DNA of 64,000 bases from Aestuariispira ectoiniformans (lineage in GTDB: Bacteria > Pseudomonadota > Alphaproteobacteria > UBA8366 > Aestuariispiraceae), in contig NZ_CP062788.1 in the NCBI RefSeq assembly GCF_025136295.1, positions 2,807,588 through 2,871,587 on the forward strand. The letters are read 5' to 3'. Below the pieces are notes generated by a model. That model saw nothing but the letters and a program-made list of their open reading frames with translations, was not told where the DNA came from and ran no database searches. Both the position numbers and the translations under genes were made by a program. Shown in pieces: positions 27,337 through 37,170 of the stretch (positions are counted from its first letter, which is position 1; every line of letters begins with the position of its first letter).

Positions 27337-29075
27337 CAATCGGCCCCCGTCTGAACAGCCCGTCCCGCCGTAGAAATGGCGTTGTCTGTCGGCTTCATAC
27401 CGGCTTGTGCCGCATTTGCATCTTCCCGCGGCCTCAGGATTTCATCCCGCGACCCAAGGAGGTCGACACGACCGCCGCGCAACTTCAGGATCCAATCCAC
27501 ATGCTGTAGAACATTGATCCGATGGGTCACAACGATGGTTGTAATTCCCTGCTGCCCCAGCTTGTCGAGCATCGCGAGAAGAATGGTTTCGCCGTCCCGG
27601 TCAAGATTGGCGTTCGGTTCGTCCAGGATCAGCAGTCTCGGCATTCTGAATACAGCCCGCGCCAAGCCTATCAACTGGCGCTGCCCCCCGGACAAAAGCG
27701 ATGAATTATTCGATATTTCCGTGTCATAGCCATTTGGCAGCCGAAGAACCACGTCGTGAACGCCCGCAAACTGAGCCGCAGCAATGACTTCGTCGTCATC
27801 GGCATGAGACATTCGGGCGATATTGTCACGCACGGTTCCTCTAAACAGGCCGACATTCTGAGGCAGATAACCGATATGCGGCCCTAACGCCTGTCGTGGA
27901 ATCTCACTGATGTCCGCCCCATCCAGACGGACCTCTCCCGCGGTTACCGGCTGCAGACCAACCATAATTTTTGCCAATGTGGATTTGCCTGACCCCGACG
28001 GCCCGACAATGCCCAGCCTTTCTCCCGCGACCATGGAAAAATGAACGTCGTCAATTACAGGCCTGATCGCATTAGGCAGAGCCATACTGACGTGATTAAG
28101 CTCCAAAGCCCCCTGGGGAGGCGGCAGTGTCGTTTTCTCCTCTTCTCCATTCCATTGCTTCAATCGCCGGCTGAGCGCCTTATAGGCAGCACGCGCCGTC
28201 ACGACACGTTGCCAGGTTCCCGTCATTCGATCGACTGGCGACAATGCACGGGACAACATCGTCGATGCGGCGATAACGGCACCGATCGACACTTCGTTGA
28301 TTGTCGTCAGATACGCCGCCGTGCCGAGAATACCAACCTGCAGGCACATTCGAAGCGTTCGACTGACCATGAGCAAAGTGGCGCCTCGTTTGTTCGCCTG
28401 CCCCTGCGACGTCAAACAACGCTCATTGGCATCCTGCCAACGCCACAGCAAATCCGGCAGCATGCCCATCGCCTGGACAACTTCTGCGTTGCGCAAGTTG
28501 GCTTCCGACTGTTCCAAAGCATCAGCACGGTGCTTGTTGGCATCGTTGATTACATTACGTGTTGCCAATTCGCTTACGACGACAACCGCAATGAGGCAGA
28601 TTGCGCCGCAAACGGCGACGAATCCCAACAAGGGGTGCAACAACCAAATTACGGCCAAAAATATAGGAAGCCACGGTACATCGAACAGGTTGAAGACAGC
28701 GGCTCCGGTCAAAAACCCTCGCAGCGTGTTAAGATTGCGCAACTCATGGGCCGTCGTCCCGGCCCCGGTTGAAGCCTTTTCAACTTCGCATGCAATAATG
28801 CGAGGCCCAAGAACGCGATCCACCCAAAAGGCAACATGCTGCAATGCACGAGAACGGATGAATTCCAGGCCACCGACAACCATAAGCGCACCAAATGCGA
28901 TGACAGTAAGAACCAGAAGGGTTTCATGACTACCGCTGGTCAATACGCGATCGAATAATTGCCAGGAATATAACGGCACTGCCAACTGCAGTAAGTTAAT
29001 AACAAAGCTAAAAACCGCAATTCCCACCAAAACATTGCTGCATGATTTCAAAATCTTTCCCATGGGAGAGGCCAT
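27336..29075 (-). CDS. Type I secretion ABC transporter (PrtD family permease-ATPase)
   Basis: A 579-residue half-transporter. A six-helix membrane domain fills residues 15-300 (SFVINLLQLAVPLYSWQLFDRV). The ATPase has Walker A GPSGSGKSTLAKIMVG, Q-loop GYLPQNVGLFRG, signature LLSGGQRQLIGLARAVF, Walker B LLILDEPNANLD and a VVTHR switch. It lacks a C39 peptidase domain, so its substrate carries an uncleaved C-terminal signal. The adjacent RTX gene upstream is the obvious substrate. Confidence 0.93.
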   Translation of the reverse strand: MASPMGKILKSCSNVLVGIAVFSFVINLLQLAVPLYSWQLFDRVLTSGSHETLLVLTVIAFGALMVVGGLEFIRSRALQHVAFWVDRVLGPRIIACEVEKASTGAGTTAHELRNLNTLRGFLTGAAVFNLFDVPWLPIFLAVIWLLHPLLGFVAVCGAICLIAVVVVSELATRNVINDANKHRADALEQSEANLRNAEVVQAMGMLPDLLWRWQDANERCLTSQGQANKRGATLLMVSRTLRMCLQVGILGTAAYLTTINEVSIGAVIAASTMLSRALSPVDRMTGTWQRVVTARAAYKALSRRLKQWNGEEEKTTLPPPQGALELNHVSMALPNAIRPVIDDVHFSMVAGERLGIVGPSGSGKSTLAKIMVGLQPVTAGEVRLDGADISEIPRQALGPHIGYLPQNVGLFRGTVRDNIARMSHADDDEVIAAAQFAGVHDVVLRLPNGYDTEISNNSSLLSGGQRQLIGLARAVFRMPRLLILDEPNANLDRDGETILLAMLDKLGQQGITTIVVTHRINVLQHVDWILKLRGGRVDLLGSRDEILRPREDANAAQAGMKPTDNAISTAGRAVQTGAD

Positions 29076-29137
29076 CCACCATTCCTTTACAACAAAAGCC
29101 GGTTAAGCGTTACAAACAGGGAAACGCACCATAGGGC

Positions 29138-29167
29138 GGAGGAGAACCGATAAATCGGCCCTCCTCC
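29138..29167 (-). other. Stem-loop between RTX gene and its transporter
   Basis: GGAGGAG pairs with CTCCTCC and the inner CCGAT with ATCGG. There is no following T-run, so it is not a classical terminator. Its position between the substrate gene and the transporter genes suits mRNA stabilisation or partial attenuation that would favour substrate expression. Confidence 0.45.
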
Positions 29168-29195
29168 AACCCCATGGGCTGCAGGCAAGTTTTGC

Positions 29196-30206
29196 TTAAG
29201 CGATCGAGAAGTCGCTCTCGCTCAGGTCGTCTGTCGAAACACCAGAAATGGTGATGCTGTTGTCTTCACCCAGATCGATTGTGGCAAAACCATCGTCGTT
29301 GTCGGAGACAAGAGCCATGACGTCTTCTGCATCGGCCAGGTCACTGCCGTTGATCCCTGCGCTGATAGTAATCTGATCACTACCGATAGAGAAATCTTCG
29401 ATCACGTCGGAGCCGCTGCCGTCACCAAACAGGAAGGTGTCGTCACCCTGACCGCCGTACAACTGATCGTCACCGGCGCCACCTGCAATGAGGTCGTTGC
29501 CCTGACCACCCAGGATCACGTCATTGCCGTCGTCGCCAAACAGAACGTCGCGGCCCTGACCACCAAGCATGACATCGTCATCGTCACCACCGAACAGAAC
29601 ATCACTGCCCTGGTCACCGATCATAATATCGCTGCCACCATTACCGAAGGAAACGTCATCACCTTGTCCGGACAACATGATGTCAGCATCGTCAGAACCG
29701 AATGTCAGATCATCCTGCTGGGAACCAAGCTCGAGGGACGCCCAGGTTGCGCCGGATTCGTCGCCCTCGCCATCAGTATCTTCCACCGGAGCTTCATCTT
29801 CGCCGGAAGCGTCTTCTGCCGGGGCTTCGTCTTCACCGGAAGCATCTTCTGCCGGGGCTTCGTCTTCACCGGAAGCGTCTTCTGCCGTCACGTCATCATC
29901 GCTATTGGCAGCAACATCAGTTACTTCGTCTGCATCAGCCTCAGCGGCCACGACAACGTCGCCGTCGGTTTCAGCAGTGCCTTCTTCGTCCACTACAGAG
30001 TCTTCTTCAACTGCAGCTTCTGCAGCGCCGGACGTTGCCGCCAGTTCTTCATCCGTCAGGTTTTCTCCGTCAACACTGTCTTCGTGAAGAAGGATCGTGG
30101 CATTGTCTGTTTCGATTGTTTTGGATGCCTGCTCTGCGGCCGGGGGCGTGTTCCCTTCAGAAACAGCATCAACAACCGGCTCTACATTGACATTGTCTTG
30201 TTCCAT
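29196..30206 (-). CDS. Acidic RTX calcium-binding protein, type I secretion substrate
   Basis: A 336-residue protein, extremely rich in Asp, Glu, Gly and Ala. Residues 1-110 are acidic and disordered, and 110-145 contain three 11-residue repeats (EDASGEDEAPA). Residues 160-265 carry RTX nonapeptides such as GGQGRDVLF and GGAGDDQLY, which bind calcium outside the cell. The C-terminal part (VIEDFSIGSDQITI to LSESDFSIA) matches the end of many RTX proteins recognised by PrtD-type exporters. There is no catalytic domain, so it is probably a surface or matrix protein. AGAGGAG precedes ATG. Confidence 0.88.
   Translation of the reverse strand: MEQDNVNVEPVVDAVSEGNTPPAAEQASKTIETDNATILLHEDSVDGENLTDEELAATSGAAEAAVEEDSVVDEEGTAETDGDVVVAAEADADEVTDVAANSDDDVTAEDASGEDEAPAEDASGEDEAPAEDASGEDEAPVEDTDGEGDESGATWASLELGSQQDDLTFGSDDADIMLSGQGDDVSFGNGGSDIMIGDQGSDVLFGGDDDDVMLGGQGRDVLFGDDGNDVILGGQGNDLIAGGAGDDQLYGGQGDDTFLFGDGSGSDVIEDFSIGSDQITISAGINGSDLADAEDVMALVSDNDDGFATIDLGEDNSITISGVSTDDLSESDFSIA
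29791..29889 (-). repeat. Three tandem 33-bp repeats in the RTX gene
   Basis: Three direct copies at 29791-29823, 29824-29856 and 29857-29889 differ at a few positions. They encode the 11-residue repeat EDASGEDEAPA. A fourth degraded unit (EDTDGEGDESG) follows at the protein level. Such arrays vary in copy number by slippage. Confidence 0.9.
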
Positions 30207-30502
30207 AACAGTCTAACTCCTCTGTCTTTAGAGACATGTTTCAGGCTGAATTGCCAAAACGTGAGCGAAGAGTGTGGTGCCTGATGTCTACCCCAGGGCC
30301 CTCTTGCCACGTCACCCCAAAAGACGACGCAACACAGAAAGCATTCCAAAATGAATTGTGGAAATCTTGTGGCGGAAAACATTTCAAACATCTGAAAATA
30401 AACAAAAAACAACCGACAGCCCTTACCGGCTACAATCTCGGCAAAGGCATATCGGATTAGGATTTTCAAATAGCCGCAGCCCCAAATGAGGCTGATTATA
30501 CA

Positions 30503-31819
30503 TTATGCAGCGCGCAAACCTTCGCCACGCCTGCCAAGGATCGCACGTACCAGATTTTTACCCTGTTCGACCGCAGGTTGGTCATAGGGGTTAACATTGA
30601 GGAGGCCCGCCGCGAGGACCGTTTCCAACATGAAATGCATCATCACAGCGCCGGTAGAGAGCTCATCCATTGCATTCAACCGGATTGTTCGAACGGGCCT
30701 GCCATTTCCCGCAAGCGTTTCCGTGGTGGCAAAGCACATCGCCTCCTTCAACTCGTCCATACGGGTATTCGCCAGATAGGCTAGCTGTGGATCCCACTCG
30801 AGATCCGGCAGAGCGCTGTAGGAACTGAGGCTGTCGGGCCCAGCCAGAACTGTAAAAAACTTGTCCGGCGGGCCATCCAGCCAAAGTTGCAACTGGCTAT
30901 GCTGATCTACCGGACCAACGGCACAGTAGGGCGTGGTACCTTCCCCATCTTTCCCCAGGCTCTCAGCCCATAATTGCCTATACCAGTCCGTCATTGCCAT
31001 TAACCTGTCCGAATAGGTCAACATGACCGAAAGCTGCATTCTCCGGCGTTTAGCCATGGCAACGGAAACAGCGGCGCCAATCGCGGCATCAACCTCGAAA
31101 GAGTCCTTGGCGGACAGGATGGCATTGACCATTTCTGCCGCACCAGCCCTTAGTGCCCGGGCGTCAAGACCGGCGATCATTGCAGGAAGCAGGCCGACGA
31201 CACTCAGCACCGAATAGCGCCCGCCAAGGTTGGGATCATGATCCAGAACAGGCATATCATATCGCAAAGCCAGTCGTTTAACGGGACTGTCCATCGGTTG
31301 CGTAATGACAGTAATCGCGTGTGGCAACCAGGAGTCATCAAGCTCCCGCCGGATCGCATCGATTACAGTGGCGAATTGAATAAGTGTCTCTGCCGTTGTG
31401 CCCGACTTGGAAATCACAATGAATCCAGTCCGCCGCAAATTCAGCGACCCAAGTAATTTCGAAAAAGTAAAGGGGTCGATCGTCGAGACAATATGCAGAC
31501 GGGGGTTCTTACGATCATCACCATATCCGGTATGTACCAGATTATGTAAAGCCTGAGCCCCGAGGCTGGAGCCACCGGTGCCCAAAACGACAACATCCCT
31601 GAAAGCCGCGCGATACCGACCCGCGCATTCGGCAAATACAGCCAAATCATCCTTGCGTTCCGGCACATGCAACCAGGGTAAGCGGTGATGGGAATAGTTT
31701 TTTTTCAACCGGTCCAGTCCCTGATCCAACTGGCTCAGGTAATATGCAAGATCTTCATCCGCCACACCGAATTCAACACGGTCACGCAAGCAATATGTTA
31801 TGTCTTGTGTGTAGTACAT
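30503..31819 (-). CDS. pgi: Glucose-6-phosphate isomerase
   Basis: A 438-residue phosphosugar isomerase converting glucose 6-phosphate and fructose 6-phosphate. The first SIS domain has VVVLGTGGSSLGAQAL and FIVISKSGTTAETL. The catalytic loop is WAESLGKDGEGTTP and the later part has AVGPVDQHSQLQLWLDG. It is the short form typical of alphaproteobacteria. It lies 50 bases downstream of the glucan genes in the same direction, which links hexose-phosphate flux to glucan synthesis. Confidence 0.93.
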   Translation of the reverse strand: MYYTQDITYCLRDRVEFGVADEDLAYYLSQLDQGLDRLKKNYSHHRLPWLHVPERKDDLAVFAECAGRYRAAFRDVVVLGTGGSSLGAQALHNLVHTGYGDDRKNPRLHIVSTIDPFTFSKLLGSLNLRRTGFIVISKSGTTAETLIQFATVIDAIRRELDDSWLPHAITVITQPMDSPVKRLALRYDMPVLDHDPNLGGRYSVLSVVGLLPAMIAGLDARALRAGAAEMVNAILSAKDSFEVDAAIGAAVSVAMAKRRRMQLSVMLTYSDRLMAMTDWYRQLWAESLGKDGEGTTPYCAVGPVDQHSQLQLWLDGPPDKFFTVLAGPDSLSSYSALPDLEWDPQLAYLANTRMDELKEAMCFATTETLAGNGRPVRTIRLNAMDELSTGAVMMHFMLETVLAAGLLNVNPYDQPAVEQGKNLVRAILGRRGEGLRAA

Positions 31820-31868
31820 TGTATACCGACTCCGCGTCCTAACTTTCTCTTGGGCCTGGTTTCCTGTG

Positions 31869-33443
31869 TCACACGGTTTTTTCAGACGGGTTCCATCGAT
31901 AGAGCCAGGTTTCCGTCAAGGGGCGCCCGTCGATTTCCAGAAAAGCGTGCATTTCCACGTCGTCATCACCGTCAGGCAAACAGTCGAAATTCATCCGCCA
32001 GCCCCCGGTTTCCAGGTTTTGTCGTACAGCCAAAGCCGAAATCTTGCCCGAGGTGACAGAGACCTGCGGCTGTATTGATGCGTCCTTCGACAACATGGGT
32101 AGACTGCCGCCCTGAAAATCCACAACAAATTTACGTCCTGGATTCTCTGCTTTTTGCCCGGGGACGCCGCCAATACCCGTTCTGGTCGCAACAACAGATG
32201 CCAGATGTGCCAGTTCTACCGGTTGACCCGCCCCAAAATGCAACGCGTAGCGAAACCGCTGTTTTTGTCCGGGCTTGAGACCCTCCTTCGGGCGCCAATA
32301 AGCAGCAAGGTTGTCTTCGGTTTCATCTCCGGCGGGCAATTCAACAAGCACGACATCGCCGTCTCCCCAATCTTCACTGGGTTCAACCCACAGATTAGGA
32401 CGTCGGTCGTAATAGACGCCGTCGTCCTGATAATGGTCGAATTGGCGATCGCGCTGACACAAACCAAACCCCGCCGGTTTTCGATCCCCGAAGAAACTAG
32501 CTCTAGGCGACGAAGGATTTTCGACAGGACGCCACACGTGCTCGCCGTTTCCCTTCACCATGTATAATCCATCAGAATCGTGGACTTCCGGCCGGAAATC
32601 ATTCCGAGCGCGATAGTCATTCTCTCCATAGAAATACATGGACGTAATTGGCGCGATTCCCAGTTCTTCAACTTCCTTGCGTGCGAAGATTGTTGCGTCA
32701 ACATCAATACTTGTCGTGCCACCGGGACGGATCGTAAACCGATAGGTACCCGTCACCGACGGGCTGTCCAATAAGGCATGAACAATCAGGCTATGCTCTT
32801 CTATTCCCGGTTTTTCCAACCAAAATGTAGTGAAACGTGGGAATTCCTCTTTCCCGAACAGGCTGGTATTGACCGCCAGCCCGCGGGCGGACAATCCGTA
32901 TTGCTTGCTGCCGCCCACTGCACGGAAATAGCTCGCCCCGAGAAAGGCAATAAAGTCTCGTTCCCAATCTGCAGCATAATAGGCCCGGAAACCGGCAAAC
33001 CCGTTTTCCAGTTGATCAGACGCTGCGCGGATATCTTCCGCACCATAGCGAAACAGGTCAGGGCTATAATCGATCCGCCTGGCCACGCCGTTGTCCACAA
33101 CATGGAGTTCAACTGGTTTGCGAAAGCCACGCCCCAAATGGAACATATCAATCCGGAACTCGGTCCCAGCCTGCGCCCACAGGAAACCCTTTTTCCTGGG
33201 TCGAATTGCCTGATAGGAATCATAGTCCATATCGGTCAAGTCTTCAGGAAGATCTGGGCCGCTGTCGCTATAGGGCCTTGCCGCCAGTGCCTGTGCCAAC
33301 CGCACGGGAAGCATGTCATCAAATGTATAGTGCGTTTCTGTGGGACCGCCCGCAGCAAAAGCACACCCGGCCGGCAGAAGTGAAAGACTTCCACCCGCCA
33401 GCATTGCTTGCAAAAACAATCGACGGCTAGGTAAATCATACAT
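31869..33443 (-). CDS. Periplasmic glucan biosynthesis protein, OpgG/OpgD family
   Basis: A 524-residue MdoG-family protein that acts on the linear glucan backbone in the periplasm. The N-terminus has a twin-arginine signal (PSRRLFLQAMLAGG), as in OpgD, not the Sec signal of E. coli OpgG. Family motifs include YDSYQAIRPRKKGFLWAQAG, FRIDMFHLGRGF, ARGLAVNTS, GTYRFTIRPGGTTSIDVDA and ITSMYFYGEND. It sits downstream of opgH and the sigma/anti-sigma pair. Confidence 0.9.
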   Translation of the reverse strand: MYDLPSRRLFLQAMLAGGSLSLLPAGCAFAAGGPTETHYTFDDMLPVRLAQALAARPYSDSGPDLPEDLTDMDYDSYQAIRPRKKGFLWAQAGTEFRIDMFHLGRGFRKPVELHVVDNGVARRIDYSPDLFRYGAEDIRAASDQLENGFAGFRAYYAADWERDFIAFLGASYFRAVGGSKQYGLSARGLAVNTSLFGKEEFPRFTTFWLEKPGIEEHSLIVHALLDSPSVTGTYRFTIRPGGTTSIDVDATIFARKEVEELGIAPITSMYFYGENDYRARNDFRPEVHDSDGLYMVKGNGEHVWRPVENPSSPRASFFGDRKPAGFGLCQRDRQFDHYQDDGVYYDRRPNLWVEPSEDWGDGDVVLVELPAGDETEDNLAAYWRPKEGLKPGQKQRFRYALHFGAGQPVELAHLASVVATRTGIGGVPGQKAENPGRKFVVDFQGGSLPMLSKDASIQPQVSVTSGKISALAVRQNLETGGWRMNFDCLPDGDDDVEMHAFLEIDGRPLTETWLYRWNPSEKTV

Positions 33444-33489
33444 GATTGTGCTCTCTTAGACTCTGGAATTTACGACGTGGTTCAATCGC

Positions 33490-34428
33490 TTAGATCGAAC
33501 CATTTCCATCGCCATCCTTGATTTCCTGCTTCGCCGGGACTGGGGCATCACCTTGGCCTTCGCTACCGAAATCACCGATTGCGTCTTGCATCTTTCGGAC
33601 CCCGCCGGACGCGTCGGCGTCATTTACAGCAAGCCCCTCACTTACCTGCCTGCCCAGGTCTATCAGTGTGGCTTTATCCACTTCACCCAACATTGTGAAA
33701 GCACGGCCATCAGCCTGCCAGAACAACATTGACAATGGCCCCTCCTGACGCACCGATACCTGCGTCTTTTGTCCGTCCTGCTGGTCGCTGTAATACAGAA
33801 GAACGCGTTCTCCTGTTTCGGCCTCATAAACCAGTTGCACCGTCCCTGCGTCCGCACCTTTCAAAACGCGCGTCTCGATCAGTTCAAAGCCAAAATCCTG
33901 GAAGGAAGGAGACAATTCGGGCGTACCAGCGGGTGTCTGTCCTTCCAGCGCCGCGTCTGACGGCACAGAGACAGTGGTTGGGGAGCCAGCAGCATGCTTT
34001 CCGCCGTTGTTGGATGGCAGTGACATCAATTGCGCCAAATTCACACCGGGATCCTGAGTATTCGCCCAGTAATAGGAACCGCCGAAAGCCGCACCGACTG
34101 CCACGACGCAGACCGCGGCAACCCTGGCAAACATCCTGCGAGATGCCGCGCCGCCGGCATCACGTACCGGTTCATCTTGCCCGATTTCCTTAGTCAACTG
34201 TTCAGCCAAACGGCTGATTGACACAGGCATTTCAGGATTTTCATAGCGGACCTGCTGTTTCTTGAGCTGGTTATTCAGTGCATAATAATCCAGCGCCCTG
34301 GCACGAAGATCAGGATCTCCAAAAACCAGCCTTTCAACCCTCTGCTCCATTTCCGGCTCAAGGCGTCCATCGACATAGTCCTGAAGCAAATCTTCACTGA
34401 CGAGTGAAATCAAACGCCCTTCAGTCAT
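33490..34428 (-). CDS. Anti-sigma factor (transmembrane)
   Basis: A 312-residue protein. The N-terminal helical region (SEDLLQDYVDGRLEPEMEQRVERLVFGDPDL) resembles the cytoplasmic sigma-binding domain of anti-sigma factors but lacks the zinc-binding HxxxCxxC. One transmembrane helix lies near residues 100-122 (ARVAAVCVVAVGAAFGGSYYW). The periplasmic part may sense envelope state. ATG 34428 overlaps the sigma gene and has GAGG at good spacing; the overlap is typical of sigma/anti-sigma pairs. Confidence 0.82.
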   Translation of the reverse strand: MTEGRLISLVSEDLLQDYVDGRLEPEMEQRVERLVFGDPDLRARALDYYALNNQLKKQQVRYENPEMPVSISRLAEQLTKEIGQDEPVRDAGGAASRRMFARVAAVCVVAVGAAFGGSYYWANTQDPGVNLAQLMSLPSNNGGKHAAGSPTTVSVPSDAALEGQTPAGTPELSPSFQDFGFELIETRVLKGADAGTVQLVYEAETGERVLLYYSDQQDGQKTQVSVRQEGPLSMLFWQADGRAFTMLGEVDKATLIDLGRQVSEGLAVNDADASGGVRKMQDAIGDFGSEGQGDAPVPAKQEIKDGDGNGSI

Positions 34429-35149
34429 TGGTGGCCTCATTCAATTCTTTATTCAAACGTGTAACTGGTGCGGTTGCCATGGCTTTGTCAGAACCGCAGT
34501 TCATATATTCCCGCAATGCCTCTCTTCCCCGGTGCAGTCTGGATCGCACGGTGCCGACTGGAACATCGACAACGTCCGCCACCTCCTCATAGGAAAGACC
34601 TTCCATGCAAATCATCAGGACAACCTGACGCTGGTCGTCGGTCAGCGTCGTCATCGCCCTGTCCAAATCGCGGCATTCCAGGCGGGTATCCTGCTGGGCC
34701 GCGGTTGAAAGCGCGCCTGCGGCATCCTCCACGGGCACCTCGACGCCGCGCGTCCGCGCCATCTTCAACTGGTCAAGACGAACATTTCTTAATGCCTTGA
34801 ACAGGTATGATTTCACGTTGTGAATATCGTGATTTCTTCTGGTATGCTCCAGAACCCGGCGCAAAGCTTCCTGAACCAGATCATCAGCCTCTGATGGGTT
34901 TCCTACCAGGGCGATCGCATATCGTCTCAGGCTTTGAATATGCGGCTTGAGTTCGTCGCCTCTGTTCACAACTGCGCTTCCCATTTTAATTCTAATTACA
35001 GATACGGGATCGTTGGATATGGCTGCCCTCTTGGACAAAGAAGGCTTCATGGAGCCAACCAACACATCATGCGCAGGAGTCTCGCGCGACAAAGCCGCGT
35101 CATTTCGACGGTTTCGTGTCAACAATGGGGCATTCGAAAGGTGTGTCAT
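34421..35149 (-). CDS. ECF-type RNA polymerase sigma factor
   Basis: Region 2 is HIQSLRRYAIALVGNPSEADDLVQEALRRVL and region 4 is LTDDQRQVVLMICMEGLSYEEVADVVDVPVGTVRSRLHRGREALREY. There is no sigma-3 domain, as in ECF factors. The full frame of 242 residues overlaps the opgH stop (ATGA at 35146-35149), which suggests coupled translation; ATG 34984 would give a core of about 187 residues without a clear ribosome site. It probably controls this glucan operon and is held by the membrane anti-sigma factor encoded next. Confidence 0.85.
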   Translation of the reverse strand: MTHLSNAPLLTRNRRNDAALSRETPAHDVLVGSMKPSLSKRAAISNDPVSVIRIKMGSAVVNRGDELKPHIQSLRRYAIALVGNPSEADDLVQEALRRVLEHTRRNHDIHNVKSYLFKALRNVRLDQLKMARTRGVEVPVEDAAGALSTAAQQDTRLECRDLDRAMTTLTDDQRQVVLMICMEGLSYEEVADVVDVPVGTVRSRLHRGREALREYMNCGSDKAMATAPVTRLNKELNEATND

Positions 35150-37170
35150 GACCGGCGCCCGCTTTCCGGCGGTTGTTCCTGTACATTCGCGGTGTTGCCA
35201 GACCAGAATTTAAGATGCTCTTCCTTCACCCGCGACGGCGAATTCAGCCAGTTGTTTTCATTGCTGGCCTGGGTCATCAGATCAGCATCGGATTGCATGT
35301 TCGACAGCACAAAGCGATGGATTGCATTCATGACCGGGTCTTCAATCACGGCACGGACAATATCCCCTTTCGGCATGGCTTCACGGGCCAGACGCAAATG
35401 CGCCACATGCCGCAGCATAAGGCTGGGCCGGTATTCTGCAGGTATACTGAAAATCCGCTTCACACGCAGATATCGTCCGACGCCACCATGCGCCGTCAAA
35501 ACAGTCATCGGAATGGACAGTATCGACCCTGCGGCAATGGGAGATATCCAAACCAACGCAGCGGGGGTCCAATGAATTACCGCAGCAAGCAGCCCGAGCC
35601 CAACCAAGGTTATGTCCCAGTTCGCCCTAACCGCCTCTCCCCATCGAACACGGTCAACGTCACGCTGTTGTGCATCCCAGCGAACCCCACGCCCGGTGAA
35701 CAGGCAAAAAATAAATTGGCTGTGGCGCATCATCACAACGGGCGCCTGCAAAACAGACAAAACCGTCTCAAGCAAAACACCTGACAGAATTCCAACGATA
35801 TTTTTAGGAGATTCGATTATTGCCAATATAAGGCCCAACAACTTGGGTCCGAACAATGACAGCAACGTTCCACCAAGGAGAAGAAGAGAGATCAACTCAT
35901 CTCCCCAAAGTGGGCGCAATGCCCAAGCATCGCCGGACAAGGATGTCAGGGTTAGTTCCGGATCGAAAATAGTGTTGCTTCGGGCTGCAACAACAATCGT
36001 TGCTACTACGAAGAGAAGCCATAGAGGTGCCGTCAAATAGGCCATGATCCCTGTAAAGAATGTCATTCGGGACATCGGATGAAAGCCCTTGGCCAACAGC
36101 AACCAACCATGTTGCAGATTGCCCTGACACCACCGACGATCCCGCATGAGGCTTTGCTGCAGATTGGTTGGCACTTCTTCAAAGCTTCCTCCCAGGTCAG
36201 GAGCCAGACGGACCTCCCACCCCCGGCGCACCAACAGGGCTGCTTCTACAAAGTCATGACTGAGGATTTCACCCCCAAGCGGTTCCTTCCCCGGTAGCAT
36301 CGGCAACCCACAGGATTCGACAAATGCTTCGATCCTGATGATGGCGTTATGCCCCCAGTAGTTACCCTGTGCCCCAAACAGTGCCGCCATACCAAACGCA
36401 AGCGGCCGGCCATAGACCCAGGAAGCAAACTGCTGCATCCGGGCAAACAGCGTGTCGCCGGCAAGAACTTGCGGCCAAGTCTGAAGCAGCCCCAACCTGG
36501 GATTCGCCTCCATCCGGCGAACCATTTCCGCAAGTGTGCGGCCGTCCATGAGACTGTCCGCATCAAGTACCACCATGTAACGATAAAGCGCTCCAAAGCG
36601 TTCCAGAAATTCCTTGATATTCCCACTTTTGCGCTGCTCGTTTTTTATCCTTCGGCGGTAAAATACCTTGTTGCGATATAACGACGAACGACAGATATCG
36701 GCCCAGGCCTTTTCCTCTTCTAGCCATATTTCCTGATCGGTGCTGTCGCTGAGCAGGTAGAGGTCGAAATGATCCAGCCAACCGCAACGCTGAAGTGACG
36801 CCAACATCGCCTGTACACCGGACGCGACCCGGTCAACATCCTCATTATAGATCGGGATCACAATTGCCGTGCGGCCATTGCACCGTTCCAGGCCGAAATC
36901 CCTTGTTCGGCAGCGAAACTTTGCAAGAATTACGCTGATAAAGCCGATCAATGCGATCCAGAAATTGGTGCAAATCCAACCGAAAAGCAGCGTGAAACTC
37001 AACAAGAGGATCAACGCCGGAATCCCTTGCCCTTGAATTCCCTCAAGCTTCAAGCCTAAGAGGGCAGTTGCCCCCCATGCACCGGCAACCGTCGATCCAA
37101 TAGATAGCACAGCATAGATGACGCGCAGCAAAAGCCTGTATCGGTCGGGCGTGTTGATGCTCTGATTCAT
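35146..37170 (-). CDS. opgH: Glucan glucosyltransferase OpgH (MdoH)
   Basis: A 674-residue inner-membrane GT2 enzyme making the beta-1,2-linked glucose backbone from UDP-glucose. Two N-terminal helices (about 12-80) precede the catalytic domain with IPIYNEDVDRV, VVLDADSLMDG, LSHDFVEAALLVRRGWE and the QxxRW-type QQSLMRDRRWCQGN. More helices follow (about 370-560). ATG 37170 overlaps the preceding stop (TAATG). Confidence 0.93.
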   Translation of the reverse strand: MNQSINTPDRYRLLLRVIYAVLSIGSTVAGAWGATALLGLKLEGIQGQGIPALILLLSFTLLFGWICTNFWIALIGFISVILAKFRCRTRDFGLERCNGRTAIVIPIYNEDVDRVASGVQAMLASLQRCGWLDHFDLYLLSDSTDQEIWLEEEKAWADICRSSLYRNKVFYRRRIKNEQRKSGNIKEFLERFGALYRYMVVLDADSLMDGRTLAEMVRRMEANPRLGLLQTWPQVLAGDTLFARMQQFASWVYGRPLAFGMAALFGAQGNYWGHNAIIRIEAFVESCGLPMLPGKEPLGGEILSHDFVEAALLVRRGWEVRLAPDLGGSFEEVPTNLQQSLMRDRRWCQGNLQHGWLLLAKGFHPMSRMTFFTGIMAYLTAPLWLLFVVATIVVAARSNTIFDPELTLTSLSGDAWALRPLWGDELISLLLLGGTLLSLFGPKLLGLILAIIESPKNIVGILSGVLLETVLSVLQAPVVMMRHSQFIFCLFTGRGVRWDAQQRDVDRVRWGEAVRANWDITLVGLGLLAAVIHWTPAALVWISPIAAGSILSIPMTVLTAHGGVGRYLRVKRIFSIPAEYRPSLMLRHVAHLRLAREAMPKGDIVRAVIEDPVMNAIHRFVLSNMQSDADLMTQASNENNWLNSPSRVKEEHLKFWSGNTANVQEQPPESGRRS

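Noticed and set aside
29569-30087. Long Ser/Ala-rich plus-strand frame opposite the RTX gene
   Set aside because: It is the antisense shadow of the acidic repeats; low-complexity serine runs arise from GAD/GAA codons read backwards, and there is no ribosome site.
30182-30469. 95-codon minus-strand frame upstream of the RTX gene
   Set aside because: It runs through the RTX leader and has no recognisable content; the RTX ATG has a good ribosome site of its own.
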